From contig NZ_JALJXP010000015.1 of NCBI RefSeq assembly GCF_024170165.1, forward strand, positions 62,001-126,000: a stretch of 64,000 nucleotides of DNA, given 5' to 3'. The translations under genes were made by a program, and so were the position numbers. The notes below the pieces were generated by a model that was not told the DNA's origin, searched no databases, and was given only the letters and a program-made list of their open reading frames with translations. This stretch comes from Pseudomonas nitroreducens. Lineage in GTDB: Bacteria; Pseudomonadota; Gammaproteobacteria; Pseudomonadales; Pseudomonadaceae. Shown here piece after piece: positions 16,096 to 24,667 of the stretch (position 1 is the stretch's first letter; each line of letters begins with the position of its first letter).

Positions 16096-17145
16096 CTACT
16101 GTGCAGCCATGATTTCGGTCACGGCGCGGGTATAGGCCTTCTGCGTCGACCCACCCACGTCACGCAACTGCTGCTGCTTGACCAGTTCGGCCGGCGTGGT
16201 CGTGAGGTTGGGGTACTTGGCCAGCAGGTCCGGCTTCAGCGTCGCCATCGCCGCCTGGTTGGGCACCTTGTAGAGGATGTTCTCGGCGACCCACGCGTGG
16301 TTCGCCGGCTCCAGCATGTAGTTGATGAAGCGGTAGGCGGCGTCGGGGTTCTTCGAGCTCTTCAGCACGACCATGGTGTCCACCCAGAGGTCGGAGCCTT
16401 CCTTGGGCACGACGAACTTGATCGACTCGTTGGCCTGGGTGCCGTAGTTGCACCAGCCGTCCCAGGCGTGGGCCATCAGCGCCTCGCCGGAGGCCAGCTT
16501 GGAGTAGAAGGTGGTGTCGTCGAAGGACAGCAGGCGCTTCTTGGTGGCGATCAGCTGGTCGCGCACCGCGTTGATCTGGTCCGGATTGCCGTCGTTCACC
16601 GACCAGCCGTTGGCGAGGAAGCCTGCGCCCAGCAGCCAGCGGTCGGTGGCGAGCATGGTGGTCTTGCCCTTAAGGGCATCGGAAGGCTTGAGCAGGTCGC
16701 TCCAGCTGGACGGTGCGGGGCTGACCTTGTCCGAGCGATAGCAGATGCCGGTGGTGCCCCAGGTGTAAGGCACGGAGAAGTGGTTGCCGACGTCGTACTC
16801 GAGCTTCTGCGCTTCGGGGTAGAGGTTCTTCAGGTTCGGCACCTTGGCCGGGTCGATCTCGGCGAGCAGGCCCTGCTTGTGCAGGATCTCGGCAAAGGGC
16901 GAGGACACGAACACCACGTCATAGCCCTCGCCGCCGGCAGCCATGAGCTTGCCCATGATTTCTTCGTTGGTGGCGTGGAGGGATTTGTCGGCTTCGAGGC
17001 CAGTGGCCTTCTGGAACTTCTCCAGGTTGTCCGGGGCCATGTAGCCGTCCCAGATGGAGATCACCAGATCCTTGGCACTGGCCGTGGTGGCGGACAGCGT
17101 GAGCGCGAGGGTTGCCCCTGCGTAGAGCATGGTCTTCAGCTTCAT
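16096..17145 (-). CDS. Polyamine-type periplasmic substrate-binding protein (PotD/PotF family)
   Basis: The 349-residue protein has a Sec signal peptide (MKLKTMLYAGATLALTLSAT, cleavage near TASA-KDL). The mature protein follows the PotD family: LVISIWDGYMAPDNLEKFQK, a YDVVFVSSPFAEIL segment, VPYTWGTTGICYRSDKV and a C-terminal NYMLEPANHAWVAENILY. It captures the cargo and docks on the PotB/C-like permeases. It is the first gene of the nine-gene leftward unit. The aromatic and acidic cluster that binds free putrescine or spermidine cannot be checked without an alignment, so the ligand may be a modified amine. Confidence 0.92.
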   Translation of the reverse strand: MKLKTMLYAGATLALTLSATTASAKDLVISIWDGYMAPDNLEKFQKATGLEADKSLHATNEEIMGKLMAAGGEGYDVVFVSSPFAEILHKQGLLAEIDPAKVPNLKNLYPEAQKLEYDVGNHFSVPYTWGTTGICYRSDKVSPAPSSWSDLLKPSDALKGKTTMLATDRWLLGAGFLANGWSVNDGNPDQINAVRDQLIATKKRLLSFDDTTFYSKLASGEALMAHAWDGWCNYGTQANESIKFVVPKEGSDLWVDTMVVLKSSKNPDAAYRFINYMLEPANHAWVAENILYKVPNQAAMATLKPDLLAKYPNLTTTPAELVKQQQLRDVGGSTQKAYTRAVTEIMAAQ

Positions 17146-17343
17146 CTTGCGCACCTGACGATGGTTGTTGTTGTGTCGACGGCAGCGGAACGAAAAGCGT
17201 ACTACATGTCTTTTTTTCAAAATAAAAACCGAACCACTGGCGAAGTCAACCATTTCTTGCATTCTTGTTGGACCACCCACGCTGTGGCATAAGGGGTCGC
17301 CCCGCGCCCACCCGCCTGCCGGGGCCTGCTGGAGAGAAGCCGC
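17146..17343. promoter_or_regulatory. Divergent promoter region between the binding-protein gene and the GntR gene
   Basis: This 198-base spacer contains an AT-rich core (about 17208-17245, with TCTTTTTTTC and AAAATAAAAA) in otherwise GC-rich DNA, as expected for a promoter/operator serving both directions. No exact palindrome of GntR type is obvious by eye. Confidence 0.5.
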
Positions 17344-18276
17344 TTGAGCAAGGACACCGAGAAAAGACCGCGCACCAACCACCTGGAACTGGCCCGGCGG
17401 ATCATCGAGCACGCCCAGGACACAGGATTGAGCGATGGCGACGGGCTGTCCGAGCAGCAGCTGGCGCGCACCTTCGGCGTGTCGCGCACGCTGATCCGCG
17501 CCGGGCTGGACCTGCTGTTGGAGCAGCAACTGGTGGCCCACGAGCCGGGCAAGGGCTATCGCCTCGCCGCCGATCCTTCCGCCCAGGTGCTCGGCCCCGC
17601 CCTGCCCCAGGCCGAGGAGCAGGCTTTGGCCGCCTCGGTGCTGCGCGACCGCATGGCCGGGCGACTCGGCAACAGCCTCAGCGCCAGCGAGCTGATGCGC
17701 CGTTACGACATCGGCCGCGCCGCCGCGCAGAAGGTGCTCGCGCAACTCAGCGAAGACCAGGTGCTGGAGCGTGGCGCCGGGCAGAGCTGGTCGTTCCGCC
17801 CGCTGCTGAACAACCTCGCGGCGCTGGAAGACAGCCTGCGCTACCGGCTGATCCTCGAGCCCGAAGCACTGCTGGCGCCCGGTTTCGACCCTGATCTGGC
17901 GCGCCTCGCCCTGCTGCGTGGCGCCATGGAAGACCTGCTCGGCGCGCCCATCGAACGCTTCGACGTGGCGCAGTTCCGCGAGCTGGACATCGGCTTCCAC
18001 GAACTGATCGCCCAGGGCTGCGGCAACCGCTTCGTTGGCGACGCCCTGCTGCAGCACCAGCGCCTGCGCCGCCTGCCCAACCTGCTGCCGATGGTCAGCG
18101 TGCACCGCCTGCAGGAGGCCCTGCGCGAGCACCTGCGGATCATCGAGCAGATCGAGCGCGGCCAGCTGGAAGTCGCCGCCGACCTGATGCGCCTGCACCT
18201 GCGACTGTCCTTCGCGCAGCGTCCGCAGACCGCCAACCGCGGGATTCCGCAGTCGTTCGCCATGGGCCGTCGCTGA
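17344..18276 (+). CDS. GntR/FCD-family regulator with two helix-turn-helix segments
   Basis: The 310-residue regulator starts at TTG, placed after a GGAGAG site. Residues 36-66 (LSEQQLARTFGVSRTLIRAG) form a GntR winged helix. Residues 111-143 (SLSASELMRRYDIGRAAAQK) read as a second one, and about 160-290 is an alpha-helical FCD ligand-binding domain of the FadR type (FRELDIGFHELIAQGCGN, EHLRIIEQIERG). Ordinary FCD regulators are about 230 residues with one helix-turn-helix, so this is a tandem version. It is divergent from the importer operon and upstream of the second glycosyltransferase, and probably senses the cargo or a metabolite and controls both. Confidence 0.85.
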   Translation: MSKDTEKRPRTNHLELARRIIEHAQDTGLSDGDGLSEQQLARTFGVSRTLIRAGLDLLLEQQLVAHEPGKGYRLAADPSAQVLGPALPQAEEQALAASVLRDRMAGRLGNSLSASELMRRYDIGRAAAQKVLAQLSEDQVLERGAGQSWSFRPLLNNLAALEDSLRYRLILEPEALLAPGFDPDLARLALLRGAMEDLLGAPIERFDVAQFRELDIGFHELIAQGCGNRFVGDALLQHQRLRRLPNLLPMVSVHRLQEALREHLRIIEQIERGQLEVAADLMRLHLRLSFAQRPQTANRGIPQSFAMGRR

Positions 18277-18362
18277 TTATTTTTCTCTCACGGTGTTTTT
18301 TTTAACGAAAAAATGCAGTATCAGTTTCACGCAGTGCCCGTGAGCAACGCCCGGATGTGCCC
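18277..18362 (+). promoter_or_regulatory. T-rich leader between the GntR gene and the second glycosyltransferase gene
   Basis: The 86-base gap contains TTATTTTTCTCTCACGGTG and a run of eight T followed by AACGAAAAAATG. It could be a terminator tail or an AT-rich promoter for the glycosyltransferase gene. No good ribosome-binding site precedes the downstream ATG. Confidence 0.3.
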
Positions 18363-19649
18363 ATGACGCAAAGAACAAGAACCATCGCCTTCTTCCCCGA
18401 GGCCAGCTTCGGCGCCGCGCTGAACTGCATCGGCATCGCCCAGGCCCTGCGCGAGCTCGGCGCCCGCCCGGTGTTCATCTGCCATGCGCACTTCCAGGGC
18501 ATCTTCGCCGAGTACGGTTTCGCCGAGTACCCGCTGCAACTGGACTCGCCGCTCTCCGCCGCCGACCACCAGCACTACTGGGAGCGCTTCATCGAGCGCA
18601 ACGTGCCCTACTTCGACCAGCCGCCCCTGGCGCAGATCGACAGCTACGTAGCGCCGGCCTGGGAAGCCATCATCGACACCGCCATCGAGTCGGAGAAGCC
18701 GCTGCAGCAGTTGCTCGCCCGGCTCAAGCCCGACGCCATCGTGCTGGACAACGTGGTCAGCTTCCCGGCCATCGCCGCCGCCGGCTGCCCCTGGGTGCGC
18801 ATGGTCTCCTGCGCGGAAACCGAACTGCCCGATGCCGCCGTACCGCCCTACCTGTCCGGCGCCAGCAGCAGCGATGGGCAGGCCTGTACGAGCTACCGTG
18901 AGCACTACCTGCAGGCGACGAAACCGGCGCACGAGCGCTTCGCCCGCTTCCTCGCCGAGTGCGGCCACCCCGCCCTGCCCGCCGGCCAGTTCCTCGAGGA
19001 TTCGCCCTGGCTCAACCTGCTGCTGTCGCCGACACCGGTGCGCTACGAGCGCAAGAAGCCGCTGCCGGCCGAGCGCTACCTGTACCTCGACGGCTGCGTG
19101 CGCAGCGAGGCGCCGTATATCCCGCCGCAATTCCCCCGGCATGACGACGCACCGCTGATCTACGTGAGCTTCGGCAGCCTCGGCGCCGCCGACGTGGCGA
19201 TGATGCGCCGGCTGATCGAAGCCGTGGCGCAGTTGCCCTACCGCTTCCTGATCAACGTCGGCGCCTACCGCGAGCACTACGACACGGTGCCGGACAACGT
19301 CTACCTCGATAGCTGGTACCCGCAGCCGGCGGTGCTGCGCGAATGCCAGCTATTCATCCATCACGGAGGCAACAACAGCTTCTGCGAGGCGCTGTACTTC
19401 GGCCTGCCGTCGGTGATCATCCCCTACTGCTGGGACGGCCACGACAATGCCCGGCGCGCCGAGGAAGTGGGCGTGGCGCGCTACCTGCCGCGCTTCGGCA
19501 ATCCGCTGGCGGCGCTGCCCGCAGCCCTCGCCGAGCTGCTCGCCGACAAGGCCATGGCGCAACGCCTGAGCGCCGTGCGCGAACAGATGCAGGCGTCGCG
19601 CGGCACCGAGGCGGCGGCGCGGGCGATCCTCGGCATCTGTGCCGACTGA
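18363..19649 (+). CDS. GT1-family (MGT/YjiC-like) glycosyltransferase, paralogue
   Basis: The 428-residue protein is a close paralogue of the 11843-13147 product, with the same opening (TIAFFPEASFGAALNCIGIA), PLIYVSFGSLGAADVAMMRR, and the donor motif IHHGGNNSFCEALYFGLPSV (about 333-352) followed by WDGHDNARRAEE. A GTG six bases upstream is an alternative start. Two such enzymes flanking one regulator/importer unit suggest two glycosylation steps, or two acceptor specificities, in the same pathway. It ends the rightward arm of the locus. Confidence 0.87.
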   Translation: MTQRTRTIAFFPEASFGAALNCIGIAQALRELGARPVFICHAHFQGIFAEYGFAEYPLQLDSPLSAADHQHYWERFIERNVPYFDQPPLAQIDSYVAPAWEAIIDTAIESEKPLQQLLARLKPDAIVLDNVVSFPAIAAAGCPWVRMVSCAETELPDAAVPPYLSGASSSDGQACTSYREHYLQATKPAHERFARFLAECGHPALPAGQFLEDSPWLNLLLSPTPVRYERKKPLPAERYLYLDGCVRSEAPYIPPQFPRHDDAPLIYVSFGSLGAADVAMMRRLIEAVAQLPYRFLINVGAYREHYDTVPDNVYLDSWYPQPAVLRECQLFIHHGGNNSFCEALYFGLPSVIIPYCWDGHDNARRAEEVGVARYLPRFGNPLAALPAALAELLADKAMAQRLSAVREQMQASRGTEAAARAILGICAD

Positions 19650-19742
19650 AGGCTGATTGGCTCTGTCGAAGTACCGGCGATTGGCTCTCGGCGACGGACC
19701 ATTTCACCCGTAAGCTGGGCTCCAGCCACCCTGGAGCCCGGC

Positions 19743-20285
19743 ATGACCGCCTTCGATGACCAGCCGACCCTGCTCGGCGACGCTCTGCAACTGCGCCCGC
19801 TGCGCGCCGATGACTTCGACGCGCTGTACGCCGCCGCCAACTCCCCCGAAACCTGGGCCGGCCACCCGGCCACCGAGCGCTATCGCCGTGAGGTCTTCGA
19901 GCCCTACTTCCAGTTCCTGGTGCAGGCCGGCGGCTGCCTGCTGATCCTCGACCGACACAGCGGCGAGGCCATCGGCTGCTCGCGCTACTACCCGGTGCCG
20001 GACCAGCCGGCCGACGTCGGCATCGGCTTCACCTTCATCAACCACCGCTACTGGGGCGGCGCGACCAACCGTGAGCTGAAGACGCTGATGCTCGGCCACG
20101 CCTTCCAGCATTTCGAGCGCGTGTGGTTCCACATCGCGCCGAGCAATATCCGCTCGCAGAAAGGCACGGCAAAGCTGGGCGCGACGCTGGCGTACCAGGC
20201 AGAACTGGACCTCTCCGGCACGCCAGCGCCATGGCTCTGCTATGAGCTGCCGCGCGAACGCTGGGCAAGCGTCGCGGGCAGCTAG
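19743..20285 (+). CDS. GNAT-family N-acetyltransferase
   Basis: The 180-residue RimJ/RimL-like acetyltransferase opens LLGDALQLRPLRADDFDALY. It has a middle strand pair (GEAIGCSRYYPVPDQPADVG) and the acetyl-CoA-side NRELKTLMLGHAFQHFERVW helix and NIRSQKGTAKLGATLAYQAE motif. The preceding bases CCTGGAGCCCGGC supply a GGAG ribosome site. The acceptor is unknown. It is convergent with the DUF1254 gene, with six bases between the stop codons, and is transcribed alone. Confidence 0.85.
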   Translation: MTAFDDQPTLLGDALQLRPLRADDFDALYAAANSPETWAGHPATERYRREVFEPYFQFLVQAGGCLLILDRHSGEAIGCSRYYPVPDQPADVGIGFTFINHRYWGGATNRELKTLMLGHAFQHFERVWFHIAPSNIRSQKGTAKLGATLAYQAELDLSGTPAPWLCYELPRERWASVAGS

Positions 20286-20291
20286 CCGAGG

Positions 20292-21698
20292 TCAGACCCG
20301 CTCGATGCCCGGCAGGGTCCACTGCCCGGCCACTACCGGCTGCTCCGGCCCGTAGATGCGCAGGATCAGGTTGAACGGCCCCTGCCGGGTCGACGGCAGC
20401 CAGTTCGCCTGATGATCCTGGCCGGGCGAATCGGCCTGGATGTACAGCGTCACCCCGCCATCGGCGTCGCGCACCAGCGGATCGCGGCTGCTCAGGCAAT
20501 AGCGCTGGATCGGATTATCGACCAGCTGGCGGTCCGGAAGATCGTAGAGCGTCAGCGACCAGAACTCCCTGGCCGGCGGCAACTGCCCGGGGGCAAAGCG
20601 CAGACGGTAGCGCTGTCCGCCTTGTAGCGGCTGCTGCGTGCTGTCCTTGCGACTGCCCAGGTAGATCGCCTCCTCCACGCTGTTGCCATAGATACCGCTG
20701 GCCGCCGCCGCCGCGCGGCTCAGGTAGTCGTTGTGCATCGCGGCACGGGTGCCGAACAGGCCGGCGGATGAGCGCAACGTGGCGCCCTTGGCTTTCAGTT
20801 CCTCGACACCCTGCTGGATGCCGGCGGCCAGCGCCTGACGCTGGGCAGGACTGAGCGCGGCCGGGTTGAACGGCAGCCCCGTTCCGATGCCGGCACGGAC
20901 GAAACGCTGACGCAGCTCCCTCTCACTCGGGTCCACCGGGCAGAAGGCGAGTATCTGGTTCAGGTGCGGGATGAACCCCGCACCAAGGTCCCGCGGCAAC
21001 TCCCAGGGCAGCCACTGCACGGCGGGTGCGGCAGCGGGCGCGGGTTTGCCGGCGAAGTCATGCAGCGGACGCAGCCGATACTGGCGCTGCAGATCGCGCA
21101 CTGCCGGCAGGTCATCGGCGCTGCGCAGACCGGTACGACCCAGGACCATGGCGATCTGCGTCTCGCTGCGCAGCACCTGGCGGATACCGGCCGGCGTCTC
21201 GCCCTTCCAGTCGGGCCCGGCAACCAGGTAATCGCCGGCCTCGCGGCCGGTGCTGAGCACGCCGACATAACCGAAGTTGAAGGTGTACTGGTCCACCAGC
21301 TGGTGCACGTAGTAGCGGTCATCCGCCACGGCCGGCACGCTGAGCACCCAGGGCTCGGCGCGCAGGTCGAGCCAGGCCCAGGAGTACGGCGTGTCGTTGT
21401 TGGGGGTCACCACGTCGCGGTTCTTCGGGGTGAAGAGTTCGCTGTAATGGCGGAACACGCCGAAGCCACCGACATACTCGGGCGATGCCGGGTTCAGCGC
21501 CTGCTTCTGCATCGTCTGATAGTGCATCAGCATCGGGTAGGCGTAGATCCACGCCTGGCGGACGATGTCCTGGAACACGGCCGGGTCGCTTTCCAGCTCA
21601 GCGGGGGCAGCCAGCAGCCAGTTCGGCAGGCAGCCCAGGCCGAAGCCGAGCGCACCGCTGGCGCCGAGGAAACGGCGACGGGTCAGAATCGGGTTCAT
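20292..21698 (-). CDS. DUF1254/DUF1214 protein with a Tat signal
   Basis: The 468-residue protein begins MNPILTRRRFLGASGALGFG, a twin-arginine export signal (RRRFLG) with cleavage near residue 32. It has a DUF1254 domain (about 45-170, with TPNNDTPYSWAWLDLRAEPW) and a C-terminal DUF1214 domain (REFWSLTLYDLPDRQLVDNP onward). This two-domain envelope family is widespread in proteobacteria and has no firmly established reaction. It lies three bases after the stop of a Sec-exported paralogue (21702-23045), so the two are probably co-transcribed. Confidence 0.88.
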   Translation of the reverse strand: MNPILTRRRFLGASGALGFGLGCLPNWLLAAPAELESDPAVFQDIVRQAWIYAYPMLMHYQTMQKQALNPASPEYVGGFGVFRHYSELFTPKNRDVVTPNNDTPYSWAWLDLRAEPWVLSVPAVADDRYYVHQLVDQYTFNFGYVGVLSTGREAGDYLVAGPDWKGETPAGIRQVLRSETQIAMVLGRTGLRSADDLPAVRDLQRQYRLRPLHDFAGKPAPAAAPAVQWLPWELPRDLGAGFIPHLNQILAFCPVDPSERELRQRFVRAGIGTGLPFNPAALSPAQRQALAAGIQQGVEELKAKGATLRSSAGLFGTRAAMHNDYLSRAAAAASGIYGNSVEEAIYLGSRKDSTQQPLQGGQRYRLRFAPGQLPPAREFWSLTLYDLPDRQLVDNPIQRYCLSSRDPLVRDADGGVTLYIQADSPGQDHQANWLPSTRQGPFNLILRIYGPEQPVVAGQWTLPGIERV

Positions 21699-21701
21699 GG
21701 C

Positions 21702-23045
21702 CTACTCCTGGCTGTTGACGGGCTGCACGGCCGGCGGCTGGTAATCGCCCTTGAGCGCTTTCTGCTGCGGCAGGTACATGCGCAGGATCAGGTTGAACGG
21801 CCCCTGCGGCGCGGGCAGCCAGTTGTCGCTGCTGGCCGGCTGATCGTGCTGGATGCTCAGGGTCAGGCCGCCATCGGCATCCTTCTTCAGCCCGCCTTCG
21901 CTGTTGAGCGTGTAGCGGTTGAGCGGATTGGCCGAGAGCATCTGGGTCTTGCCGTCGTACAGGGTGACCGACCAGAAGGCGTCCACCGGCGGCAGTTGGC
22001 CGGGGGCAAAATGCAGGCGGTAGCTGCGCTTGCCGTCCAGCGGCTGGCCATCGGCGTCGACCTGGGTAACCGGGTACATCGCCTCGACCGCGTCGTTGGC
22101 GTAGAGGTACTTCCAGGCCACCGCCGCTCGGGTCAGGTCATCACTGCCGTAATGGCCGACATTGGCCGGGAATTTCTGCCAGCCATTGCTCGGCCTGGAG
22201 AAGTCTTCGGTGGCGGCGAGCACCTTGTTGCGGCCGTCCTCCGCACCCTGAGCGACGGCCTGGGCGATATCCGCCGGCAGTTGCGCGGGATCGAACGGCT
22301 TGCCGGTGCCCACGCCGATCTGCGCGAACTGCGCCAGTCGCTCCTGTTCCTGCGCGTTCCAGGCATGCCAGGAGGACAGTGCGTTGAAGTCGACGAAGAC
22401 ATTCTGCGCCGGGCCGGCCTTGGTCGGCTGGTACGGCGGTACGTCCATCTTGTGCGGCAGCAGGGTCGGCTGGGTGCTGCGCAGCTTGTAGCCATCCAGT
22501 ACCGCCTTGGCGGCGGTGATGTCCGTCTCGCCGGCGACGGCAGTGCGGCCGAGAAGGAAGACGATGCGGCTGGACGAGCGGATCACCTTGCCGTGGAAGT
22601 CGTCAGGGGTCTTGCCGTCCCAGTCGGGGCCAGCGATCAGGAAGCTGCCGGCCTCGCGGCCGGTGGCGCGGGTACCGATGTACTCGAGGTTGTCGGTGCG
22701 CATGTCGATCAGCTGGAAACTGTAGTAGCGCTGCGGCACCGCCGGTACGTCGAGGACTACCGGGTGCTCGCGCAGGTCAAGCAGCGCATAGGAGTAGAGC
22801 GTGTCGTTGTTCGGCGAGACCACGGTGCGGTCTTCCGGGCCGAGCAGCGTGGTGCGGTTGTACAGGTAGTTGACCGGCAGCTTGGCGGCGATGGCCTGCA
22901 GGGTCTTGCCGTGTTCGGCGGTGGCGAAGCTGAACAGGTAGGCCTGCTCGGCCAGGGCGCGGGCCTGTTGCGCAGTGGGCGCGGCAGCCCAGGCGTGGCC
23001 GGCGAACAGGGGCAGGATGGCGAGTGCGGGCAGCCAGTGGCGCAT
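21702..23045 (-). CDS. DUF1254/DUF1214 protein with a Sec signal
   Basis: The 447-residue protein starts MRHWLPALAILPLFAGHAWA, a Sec signal peptide cleaved near AWA-A. It has the same two-domain plan as its neighbour: SPNNDTLYSYALLDLREHPV in DUF1254, and VDAFWSVTLYDGKTQMLSAN plus a final QGPFNLILRMYLPQQKALKG in DUF1214. It is the upstream gene of the pair. Pairing of a Sec and a Tat copy suggests one folds with a cofactor before export, but that is inference. It stands next to the second DUF1329/DUF1302 set and may be part of the same envelope system. Confidence 0.88.
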   Translation of the reverse strand: MRHWLPALAILPLFAGHAWAAAPTAQQARALAEQAYLFSFATAEHGKTLQAIAAKLPVNYLYNRTTLLGPEDRTVVSPNNDTLYSYALLDLREHPVVLDVPAVPQRYYSFQLIDMRTDNLEYIGTRATGREAGSFLIAGPDWDGKTPDDFHGKVIRSSSRIVFLLGRTAVAGETDITAAKAVLDGYKLRSTQPTLLPHKMDVPPYQPTKAGPAQNVFVDFNALSSWHAWNAQEQERLAQFAQIGVGTGKPFDPAQLPADIAQAVAQGAEDGRNKVLAATEDFSRPSNGWQKFPANVGHYGSDDLTRAAVAWKYLYANDAVEAMYPVTQVDADGQPLDGKRSYRLHFAPGQLPPVDAFWSVTLYDGKTQMLSANPLNRYTLNSEGGLKKDADGGLTLSIQHDQPASSDNWLPAPQGPFNLILRMYLPQQKALKGDYQPPAVQPVNSQE

Positions 23046-23200
23046 GGGGGTTCCTCGTTCTTCTTGTTGGACCGCCCGGCCATGCGGCGCCGACGGCGGG
23101 TGTCAGGCCAGAGTGCGGCATCCGGCGCGGGCAGCGGTCAGCACCAGCGGACAAAAAGCGATCATGACGGGGCGTCGCCTGCTGCGCGCCGAAACAACAA

Positions 23201-23255
23201 CGCCATCCCCACACCGCCGGGATGGCGCAAGAACCCCGGCCGCGCCCGGCCGGGG
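23201..23255 (-). terminator. Two adjacent strong hairpins after the broken DUF1329 gene
   Basis: CGCCATCCC/GGGATGGCG (23201-23209 with 23219-23227) and CCCCGGCC/GGCCGGGG (23234-23241 with 23248-23255) are perfect stems placed 15 to 70 bases past the stop codon at 23270. There is no clean T run, so termination may be weak. Confidence 0.5.
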
Positions 23256-23269
23256 GAAGGAGCGCCGCG

Positions 23270-24656
23270 CTACTTCGCCCAGCGGCGCAGGTCGGACGGA
23301 GTGTAGTCGCTCATCTTCGCGTGCTGGCCGGTCTTCAGGCCGCTGTTCTCTTCATTCATCAGGCCGTTGACGAAGTAGCGCCCACTGATCAGGTCATAGG
23401 ACGCCGCCAGTGCCTCGAAGGTGAACTGCTTGTCGTAGTACGGCATGGCGTGGGACTGATAGTTGCGCCACAGCTCGCCACGGCTGTCGTAGAGCTCGCC
23501 GAGGAGGATGTTCCAGCTGTCCTCGTCGAGGTAGTAGCGACGCTTGCTGTAGACGTGGCGCGCGCCCGGCTTGAGGGTCGCCTCGACGACCCATACGCGG
23601 TGTTTCTCGAAGCGCGCCAGGTCCGGGTTCAGGTGGCCGGTCTTGAGGATGTCGGCATACTTCACCGAGCGGTCATAGAGTCGGAAGCTGTTGTAGGGCA
23701 CGAACAGTTCCTGCTTGCCCACCAGCTTCCAGTCGTAGCGGTCCGGCGCGCCGTTGAAGCCGTCGAGACTGTCGGCGGTGACCATGCCGTCGCTGTAGCG
23801 CGCACTGTTGTCATAGGCGATCAGCGGGGCGCGGCGCACCCGGCGCTGGCCGGGGATGTACTGCCAGGCCGCTCGGGGCGCGGCGCACCCGGCGCTGGCC
23901 GGGGATGTACTGCCAGGCCGCTCGCGGCTCGGCGACCTGGTCCATCGGCTCGTGAGTCAGCACCGCCTCTCCGGACAGCCGCGCCGGCTCCAGCACGCGG
24001 GTCTTGAACAGGTAAAGCAGGTTGGCGCCTTGCGGCAGGTCGTCGACGGTCTCGGCATAGTTCATGTCGGTCTGCGAGCGAACCAGGCTGTAGACGCCGT
24101 TCTCCTTCACGTTGGCGGAGCTGAAGGTGCGCTCGATGCTGCCGCCACGGTAGCGGGTGATGTGGTTCCAGATCGCCTCGACGCCTTCTTTGGGCAGCGG
24201 GAAAGGCACGCCTCGCTGGTAATTCAGCACCCCGTTGCCGCCGTCGGCGAGCTTGGCATTGCTGGCGTTGTCGCGGGTCGCTGTGTTGATCTCGGCGGGC
24301 AGCCGCGCGCTGCGGTGGCTGGGGTAGACCTCGATCTTGTAGGTCGCCGGATAGCGCTTGAGCATTGCCTGCTCGCCGGGGCTGAGCCACTGGCTGTACT
24401 GCCCGGCGTTGGCCGGGGTGATGGTGAACAGGGGCTTCTCGGCGGCGTAAGGGTTGGCGTAGCCGCCCTTGGCGTCGACCTGACCGGCGTCGGGTTTCAG
24501 GCCGCCGTCCCAGGCGGGAATGCTGCCGTCGGCATTGCCGGCCTTTTCGGCGCCGACCGGGGTCAGGCTGTTGCCCAGGTCGCCGGGAGTGGAAGCATGG
24601 GCGCAGAACGCCAGGCCCATGGCCAGTGCCAGGGCGGAGATTTTTCTAAGGTGCAT
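23270..24656 (-). pseudogene. DUF1329 gene broken by a 49-bp tandem duplication (frameshift)
   Basis: The reading frame that starts with MHLRKISALALAMGLAFCAH (signal peptide) and GAEKAGNADGSIPAWDGG runs normally to WQYIPGQRRVRRAP. It then shifts, because bases 23826-23874 are repeated exactly at 23875-23923, and 49 is not a multiple of three. The correct C-terminal half (APLIAYDNSARYSDG to DLRRWAK) continues in another frame. Removing one copy would give an intact protein of 445 residues, in line with the 452-residue paralogue at 866-2224. As sequenced, the product would be truncated at about residue 290. Sequence quality around the duplication should be considered. It is downstream of the DUF1302 gene, 11 bases away. 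Confidence 0.88.
23826..23923. repeat. Exact 49-bp tandem duplication
   Basis: Two head-to-tail copies (23826-23874 and 23875-23923) start GGGGCGCGGCGCACCCGGCG and end GGCCGCTC. They lie inside a coding region and shift its frame. Perfect identity implies a very recent event, a slipped-strand switch or an assembly artefact. Confidence 0.93.
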
Positions 24657-24667
24657 GGGGCGGTTCC

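Noticed and set aside
17221-18276. Frameshift or fusion inside the GntR gene because of its length
   Set aside because: The reading frame is continuous with normal codon use, and both helix-turn-helix segments and the FCD domain are in one frame.
20964-23306. 780-residue open frame on the plus strand across the two DUF1254 genes
   Set aside because: It runs antisense through two complete exported-protein genes and has no signal, domain or ribosome site.
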